Positions 44,776 to 64,000 of a stretch of DNA of 64,000 bases are shown here, piece after piece. Below the pieces are notes generated by a model, which ran no database searches, had not been told where the DNA came from, and was given only the letters and a program-made list of their open reading frames with translations. This DNA comes from Trematomus loennbergii (Eukaryota; Chordata; Actinopteri; Perciformes; Nototheniidae): positions 528,001 to 592,000 of the forward strand of contig JAAOOA010000155.1 in the NCBI GenBank assembly GCA_012861695.1, given 5' to 3'. How positions within the stretch are numbered: position 1 is the first letter of the stretch; every line of letters begins with the position of its first letter. The translations under genes and the position numbers were made by a program.

Positions 44776-44928
44776 CGGCCTCTCTGCTCATCAAGGACTC
44801 TTCATTCCTAGATCTTCTTCTAATAAAAGTCTCATTTCTCAGGAGCAGGAAGTCGTGATGAAGTACTGGGAGGACCAAAGGTCAAACTAAGGTGAGTTGA
44901 AGACTGAAATAAAGCTGTAACGTCTGAT

Positions 44929-45004
44929 ACAGTGATGAGAGCATAGTTCAGCAGATGAAACCATGACGAACAAGAGCACTTGTCTTTCGCTCCTAGCTGA
45001 TGTA
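44929..45004 (+). ncRNA. snord80: SNORD77/80-like snoRNA, unit 2 second copy
   Basis: C box GTGATGA (44932-44938), guide as above, D box CTGA (44997-45000) then TGT. One internal change (CATGACGAAC versus CATGAAGAAC) alters the C'-like region. Confidence 0.88.
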
Positions 45005-45656
45005 TCACCTGTAGTTCTGCTGAGCCTCATGTGTTTCTCTCTCTGTGATAATGAGACCCCTCTCTGTTTAATTCAGACATGAAGACCCCCTGCTGTCCAG
45101 GAATCTCCACCTTCAGTCCTCCTGTGTTCCTGGTGAGCATCACAGATTAGCATTTAGCCGCTAACATAACTCGGATGTGATGAATATGAATCAGGTCTCT
45201 GATCCCGTTGAGGAAAATTAGCATTTAATCTGATCTGAGTTAGCTTCAGGGAAACAAACCGGTTTTTATTCTGGGTTAATTTATACAACTTTTCTGTGTT
45301 TTCAGATCCAATCAGCTGTGAGGATTGATCAGCTGTGAGGATTGATCAGATGGACTTCAGGTGAGAATCTGATCCCCTCCTGAGACTTTAGAAAGACTGA
45401 GGGTTCAGTGATGTTTACAAATGTCTGACCTGAACTACAATGTGGAACAATCTGTTACTGAGAACCCAAAGAAGAGAACCACTTTGAATTAATATATTTA
45501 TTGAATTTTCATAGGGTAACACAATTAACCTGTCGCTGACTCTTAATAAGATGTGATGTCTTTGTCCTCCAGGAAAGAGCCTGTCAGACTGAACATGGGA
45601 CACTTGAGGACATGAAGGTGGGTCTCATCAAGAGTGTGTGGCATTAATGAAACACT

Positions 45657-45727
45657 TCCTGTGATGAAAAGATTCTGCCAAATGATCTCTAATGATTATA
45701 CCCCTACCGTTCCATTTTCTGAGGCTG
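45657..45727 (+). ncRNA. snord47: SNORD47-like box C/D snoRNA, first
   Basis: C box GTGATGA (45661-45667), internal AATGATTA, guide ACCGTTCCATTTTCTGAGG with D box CTGA at 45719-45722. The guide matches SNORD47. Confidence 0.82.
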
Positions 45728-45919
45728 TGTGCTCACTGAACATTTAGTTGTTGCTACTTTTCTGTCTCTGTGCTCTCATATAAATGTAGTTTTTAAATAA
45801 GACTTTCTGTCCCTTCTCCTCCAGGAAAGACCCTCCTCTGTCAGACTGAACATGGGACGTTTGAGGACTTGAAGCTAAGGTGCGTCTCATCAGGAGTGAG
45901 CAGAGTTTCTATGAACACT

Positions 45920-45990
45920 ACCTGTGATGAAAAGATTCTGCCAAATGATCTCATGATTATACCCCTACCGTTCCATTATGTTCTGAGGCT
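45920..45990 (+). ncRNA. snord47: SNORD47-like box C/D snoRNA, second
   Basis: C box GTGATGA (45924-45930), guide CTACCGTTCCATTATGTT, D box CTGA (45983-45986). Tandem relative of the preceding snoRNA. Confidence 0.82.
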
Positions 45991-46192
45991 GTGTGCGCTC
46001 CCAACGCCTCTGCTGAGTTTCTACCGTTTGTTCTAATGAGAGTTTGTGTTTCTGTCCAAAGAAGCCCCTTCAGGATCTGCTCTGGGATCAGCCTCACATC
46101 AGGTGAAGCCCCTCCCCTTCAGGACCAGGATCTGCTCTGGGATCAGCCTCATCAGGTGAAGCTCTCTCTGATACCTGCACGTCTCTGAAAGC

Positions 46193-46266
46193 TGTAGCTG
46201 ATGATCTGTTGAAACATTGGGAATCTCTCTGAGTCAGAGTGAAAGAGAACTGTTTTCTGATGCAGA
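46193..46266 (+). ncRNA. GAS5-type box C/D snoRNA at the SNORD81 position
   Basis: C-like box CTGATGA (46198-46204), guide ACATTGGGAATCTCTCTGA, D box CTGA (46257-46260). Same family as 41601-41676 and 44465-44540. Confidence 0.72.
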
Positions 46267-46626
46267 GCAGACTCTCTGATCTGTGCTCTGGAGGAAGGCT
46301 GCTTCTAACTCCTCTCTTCTCAGGTGCTGAGCTTCAGAGACATCAAGGCTGTGTTTGTGGAAATAAAGAGTGAACTGAATCCTGTGCCTGGTGTCTTTTA
46401 TTAACATGTGTAGAGACTCTGTGCCAAAACAAGCAGTATGTGCTCTGATTGGTTAACGAGGTATACTTCCAATTACATCATCCTGCAGCTACTTTCATAA
46501 TGATGCTACCTTTTTATACCTGGACTGTAATTACTTTTTACCGTGTCCACTTGACTAAGTTTCAGTGTCTCTTTGCTGTAACTATATTTCCCCTCTGGGA
46601 CTAATGAGGGATTCTGACTCTCTTTT

Positions 46627-47106
46627 TAAAGGGGGCCTATCATGCAAAATGCACTTTTGTACATGAATATGTGTCCCCGGTGTTCCAGGGAACTCACCAA
46701 GTGTCAGAAAACACAACCCTCTCTATTTTCCTCCATACCCAAATCTCTAAAAAAGGGGCTGCAACGGATCTGATAAAAACTGATCCAGATTTGAACACTG
46801 TCCTGACGTCAGGACAGTGGCGCTACGGCTATTGGGCCAACTCCACCAATCAGGAGGAGACGGCCACGGACATTGCCGTTCGAAAGCGCTGGAGACGCTG
46901 TAGTACATATGCCAGGCCTGTAGGTGGTGCTGTTCTGCCCTTATCTTCCCTTACAAAACAGAGCTAAAAAATGTCAAATTGAGCAAAATGAGGCATGGCT
47001 AAAATGTATGATCTGTTTGGTATTTTGAAAAAAAAAGTATAAATATGCCTTATATAGGTATGGTCCTACACTATATTATTCAAATATAGCATGATAGGTC
47101 CACTTT
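46627..47106. mobile_element. 0.48 kb short TIR element
   Basis: TTAAAGGGGGCCTATCATGC at the left and its approximate complement GCATGATAGGTCCACTTTAA at the right; TTTAAA words at both ends. A typical fish MITE layout with no coding capacity. Confidence 0.7.
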
Positions 47107-48470
47107 AAATAATAAATGCATTACAGACAGTCTCCTCTCAGCATTTTGTGAATTTAATAAATGACTGGTTAGGAACGTGTTAGCTTACCTGTGTATTCTC
47201 AATTCTCTAAAGGGCTTTATATTGTGAAAAGTACCCAAAATATTCTGTGCACTTCAAAAACATGCAATATTTACCTCAACTAAAATAATTCAAGAACAAA
47301 AACGGCTAGATAGTTATAAAATAACATAAACCAATATATAGCTCCAACACAGACCTTAGAGGTGTTATATAAACATATTTAATATCTACTCTATCTTGAG
47401 ATTTCTATATTGCTTATTCTACTTTTTTATTTCCAATGATGTGCACTACCTGTTAACGTGCTACTGCAACAAACATTTCCCAATTTAGGATCAATAAAGC
47501 ATATCTTATCCTGGAATAAAAGACACTAGAGTCTGAATATTGTACTTAAAAAACGTGACGAGCTTTAAGACATGGTAATTGTTTACTCTGTGTACCTGTC
47601 TTCCTAAACCGTTTTGTTTATATATTTTCATGAATCAAAAAATAAATGCATTCCGTATTTGTTGCGCGAATGTTACCGGAAGTGACGTTCCATCGAGTAC
47701 CGTAAATTATGTAATCGCCTCCTTCGCTTATTTTTTTACTTTATTAAAAAATAAAGGAGGAAGGAGAAACATGTGCCACGACACAGAAGTATGCATTAAA
47801 TAATAAACTGGAATTACATTAAAACAAAATCGCAAGTTTGTAAACGAATAAACAAATCGCAGGAAGTCCTGACAGGCGCATGCGCAGAACACAAAATGAA
47901 GCAACCATCCCTCCCTAATGTTAAATAAATGAAAACCATTCACAGTTAAGAATTAGAAATTAATTATTAATGCCATAAATGATTTAATACATTTACAGTT
48001 TCTTATTCCAGTATGATAGCTGTCAATACATTTTTATTTAGTGATATAGGAGTTACAAGACAAGTGCATACAAGTACAGTGTCACAGATACACAGAAGAC
48101 CGTACTGTGAATTTACAAGTAAAGACAAATAACAAAATATACATGGAGACAGAAAATAAGAGAGACTGTGTGTGAGGGATTAGACAAAAGGAGAGTAATG
48201 TATGACAAAATGATTACAATTATGAGTAACAATATAATGGTCATGTGTCCATAGACTGTATATATAAAGGGTTTGACTCATGCGTTACAAATCAAACTCC
48301 CAAAGTGTTGTTGGGCCCCCCTTGTGTTCCGAGACAAGTATGGGTGTGTACAAGGACCTGGAAAACAGTGACCTCATGGTGATCTGAACAGGGTGGCTTC
48401 ACCTTTAACTCACCTGTAAAATAATGTATTCCTTATCATAGTATCACAACTTAAAAGTGATTTAACCGTT
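47107..48470. other. Spacer between gas5-like and zfr2-like genes
   Basis: No coding gene recognised. The stretch 47665-47890 holds ETS-like ACCGGAAGTGACG and NRF1-like GCGCATGCGC motifs (see the separate observation). The rest is AT-rich. Confidence 0.4.
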
Positions 48471-48474
48471 TGAT

Positions 48475-49460
48475 AGAGGGACAATAGCTCATATGAGACT
48501 TTAAAGGTCTTTTATTTTGAAACTGTTCACTCAGAGGGACGATAGCTCATATGAGACTTTAAAGGTCTTTTATTTTGAAACTGTTCACTCAGAGGGACGA
48601 TAGCTCATATATGAGACTTTAAAGGTCTTTTATTTTTGAAACTGTTCACTCAGAGGGACGATAGCTCATATATGAGATTTCAACGGTCTTTTATTTTGAA
48701 ACTACATCAGAATTACCTGATATTCTCCGAGTGAATATTTGGGGAGGCCTGCTATCACCCTGAAGTGTAATTAGCCTTTGATTAGGGACAGTTCTTATCT
48801 AAAAATAGAGGACGATAGCTCATACAGTATATGACATTTAAAATATATTTTATTTTGAAACTGTACATCAGAATGTCCTAATATTCTGATGTACATAGAG
48901 GGACTGTAGCTCATATATGAGACTTTAAAGGTCTTTTATTTTGAAACTGTTCATTCATAGAGGGACGATAGCTCATATGAGATTTCAACGGTCTTTTATT
49001 TTGAAACTGTTCACTCATAAAAGACGATAGCTCATATGAGACTTTAAAGGTCTTTTATTTTGAAACTGTTCACTCAGAGGGAAGATAGCTCATATGTGAG
49101 ATTTCAACGGTCTTTTATTTTGAAACTCTCCATCAGAATTACCTGATATTCTCCGAGTGAATATTTGGGTGCTGCTATCACCCTGAGGTGAAATTAGTCT
49201 TTGATTATGGTTAGTTTTTTATTTATTCTTATCTAAAAATAGAGGGACGATAGCTCATATGAGACTTCTTTTATTGGAAACTGTACATGGGAAAGACCTG
49301 ATATTCAATTATCTTTTATTTTGAAAATGTACATCAGAATGTACATATGTAATATTCAGATTTACATAGAGGAACGATGGCTCATATATGAGATTTCAAC
49401 GGTCTTTTATTTTGAAACTGTTCATCAGAATGACCTGATATTTGGGGTGGACTGCTATCA
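48475..49460. repeat. 58-60 bp satellite with interspersed spacer units
   Basis: Units of the type GAGGGACGATAGCTCATATG plus AGACTTTAAAGGTCTTTTAT and TTTGAAACTGTTCACTCA occur about twelve times. Several are followed by a longer spacer (TTACCTGATATTCTCCGAG ... GCTATCACCCTGA), giving a higher-order pattern. Each unit contains the inverted words ACTTTAAAGGT and AGCTCATATGAG. Confidence 0.88.
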
Positions 49461-50627
49461 CCCTGAAGTGTCTCTATAGCTAAGAATAAGAATATGGCTT
49501 TTTTAAATCCGTTATGTTCTGCTGACGCTCACCTGAATGCTTTTTTATAACCCTTTTGTCAATACAAATGTGTGTTAAAATGTACACTGAAAATCAACCA
49601 CGGACACAAAATGGCTTAAAAGTGTTTTTAATATCTCTCCATGATTCTTGAGGCAATACTACAAAGACATTCAAATGATAAAGACGGCAAACGTTCACAC
49701 TTTCCTTTAAACGATACAAAACGGATAGCGACATCCTTCAGAAATAAAATAAGCGTATATATATGATACTCTTGATAAATGAAAATCAAACTAAAAACGG
49801 CACGATAAAACGGTTTTCTCTCAACTTTTAAGCCAAAGAGTTGTGCAACTGTCGCTTCCCTGTCCTACATCTCTGTGAAATCATATCATTACAATAACAA
49901 TCCAACACAAAAACACAAGTCATACGTGTTTTTTTTTACCCCTCACTGTGTGACACACTACAAGACGCAGGCACAAGGAAGAAGGTCAGGACTACTTGAT
50001 CGTTACAGTAGATATTCAGTCGGGCTAAAGCTCCTCTCTCCTCTGGAAGAAAAAAGATTACTAGGCATATTATTCAAATGATAAACCTCAGGCTGCATTG
50101 TCATTTCTTTAAGTGCTTCATTCCCCCAGCATGCTACAGACTGTGCAACATCCTCTCCTCCAGTGTGACCGCCTGTCTTCCGCGCAACAAAAAAAACCTC
50201 AATGACGTGGGGAAGTTAAATTAGTGTTAGCTTAGTTTTTGTGATGCACGGACTTTAAATGTCACAATATTTCCAATAAAATTAGGAGCTCTGGTAGTGA
50301 GTGTGTCAAAGCTTCTAATATTATTTTTGATTAACAGCGGACAAAATGTCATGCACCAGATATCAGGTTTCTGAAGGTGCTGATGGTTTAGCGTCACATA
50401 TATCAATATAACATTTGCTTAAAGTTTTGTAAATGAACAGTAATTAGTGTGTGCAGTTATACTGAAATGGAATGATGCAATAATCAGTTTGTGATTTATC
50501 TCTGCACACCATAACACAGAAGGATTTCTCTACAGATCTCTCAGTCACTGTCAGTTATATTCATATGTGTATAGCTGCGTGTTAACAAGTCGTGATATTC
50601 TACCAGTCTCTAAACTAGGACTCGAGG
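49461..50627 (-). other. Probable 3' UTR region of the zfr2-like gene
   Basis: Lies directly downstream of the minus-strand stop codon. AT-rich, no other gene. The poly(A) site was not fixed. TTTATT words (AATAAA on the minus strand) occur in the satellite beyond 49440. Confidence 0.35.
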
Positions 50628-63544
<12,917 letters not shown>

Positions 63545-63559
63545 TCAGCTGAGGTGGTT

Positions 63560-64000
63560 CCTTTAACACTAGAACCGCCAACGGGTACATGTTACCCGCA
63601 GCTGTTTCTTGATTGTATGTAACTTTTTTTCAATAAAGTATTCAAGTCTCTCAGTCCGTGACTTTTCCTGAGAGTGTGTTATGTAGCACCCTCTGTTGTT
63701 ACAAATGGTCAATATGAAGTCAGATTGAAAAAATGGCCCAAAAGATTGCCATTTATACCCATTAGCGCCAGCGGGTAATATTTACCTTATAGAAAATGCA
63801 GTGTTTTCATAAAGCAGAGTACCAGAAGCCCCTCGTTACCCCTTCTCCTCTCCTTCCTTCATGCATAAAGCAGAGTACCAGAAGCCTCTCTTTACCCCTT
63901 CTCGTCTCCTTCCTACATGCATAAAGCAGAGTACCAGAAGCCCCTTGTTACCCCTTCTCGTCTCCTTCCTACATGCATAAAGCAGAGTACCAGAAGCCCC
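63560..64000. repeat. Possible TTAA-flanked element and 56-bp tandem array at the window end
   Basis: TTAACACTAGAACCGCCAACG (from 63563) and ATTAGCGCCAGCGGGTAA (63760) resemble the ends of a piggyBac-type short element; this is tentative. From 63811 to the window end, units ATAAAGCAGAGTACCAGAAG plus CCCCTCGTTACCCCTTCTC and TCTCCTTCCTTCATGC repeat about every 54-57 bases (starts at 63811, 63864, 63920, 63977). Confidence 0.7.

Larger units (their letters stand above)
42417..45298 (+). repeat. Tandem duplication unit 2
   Basis: Repeats unit 1 almost base for base, with scattered substitutions and small indels. It continues beyond the duplicated part into the remaining gas5-like exons. Confidence 0.92.
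43020..46390 (+). ncRNA. gas5: gas5-like snoRNA host gene, copy 2 (complete 3' end)
   Basis: Exons to 43070, then 43449-43492, 43809-43855, 44037-44208, 44389-44423, 44605-44651, 44843-44891, 45077-45132, 45306-45360, 45573-45617, 45825-45879, 46062-46102 and a terminal exon from 46324 with AATAAA at 46362-46367. Ten snoRNA candidates lie in the introns, including two of SNORD47 type and a last one at the SNORD81 position. Exon 45825-45879 is a near-copy of 45573-45617 (AGACTGAACATGGGAC), so the SNORD47 exon-intron unit is itself duplicated. The exon at 46062 carries a short internal repeat with an alternative donor at 46156. Confidence 0.87.

Overview
The window is a transposon-rich stretch of a vertebrate nuclear genome, almost certainly a teleost fish. 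The evidence is spliced genes with GT-AG introns, tRNA-derived fish SINEs, many hAT and PIF/Harbinger elements and their short non-autonomous derivatives, L2-type LINE 3' ends, and fish-like versions of recognisable genes. No prokaryotic features (operons, ribosome binding sites, CRISPR) are present. All calls come from reading the sequence and from remembered family features; no searches were run.

Layout. 1-2.1 kb: a dispersed repeat, then a promoter with four related non-coding exon cassettes. 2.8-7.8 kb (+): an intact nine-exon gene of the teleost SAMD3-like family. 7.8-19.4 kb (+): a C2H2 zinc-finger, CACTA/Tnp2-like transposase gene, now a pseudogene split by nested insertions. These include a DDE transposase-like gene fragment, a nearly complete Harbinger element with transposase and Myb-like genes, two hAT derivatives inside the Harbinger, and a further hAT derivative. 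20.6-21.7 kb (+): the five 5' exons of a TNF-receptor-superfamily gene, cut off by duplicated DNA. 21.8-37.3 kb: an inverted duplication of tax1bp3 (single-PDZ protein TIP-1). The + copy lacks exon 1 and is broken; the - copy has all four exons but carries two single-base frameshifts and a 0.9 kb GAA/TTC tract in intron 2. 37.6-39.6 kb: a TIR element and a LINE tail. 39.6-46.4 kb (+): two tandem copies of a gas5-like snoRNA host gene with 17 box C/D snoRNA candidates. 48.5-49.5 kb: a 58-60 bp satellite. 50.6-63.5 kb (-): the last seven coding exons of a zfr/zfr2 gene (DZF domain), whose introns hold a 30-bp-TIR element filled by an 11-bp minisatellite, a 72-bp satellite, a long GA tract and several short TIR elements.

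The genes do not form a functional unit. The coherent stories are (i) a decaying transposase gene used repeatedly as a landing site, (ii) a convergent inverted duplication of tax1bp3 whose copies can be ordered in time by shared and private insertions, and (iii) a tandem duplication of a gas5-type locus whose copies both sit directly behind a LINE 3' tail. Many single-base frameshifts occur in otherwise well conserved coding exons, so some breaks may be assembly errors.
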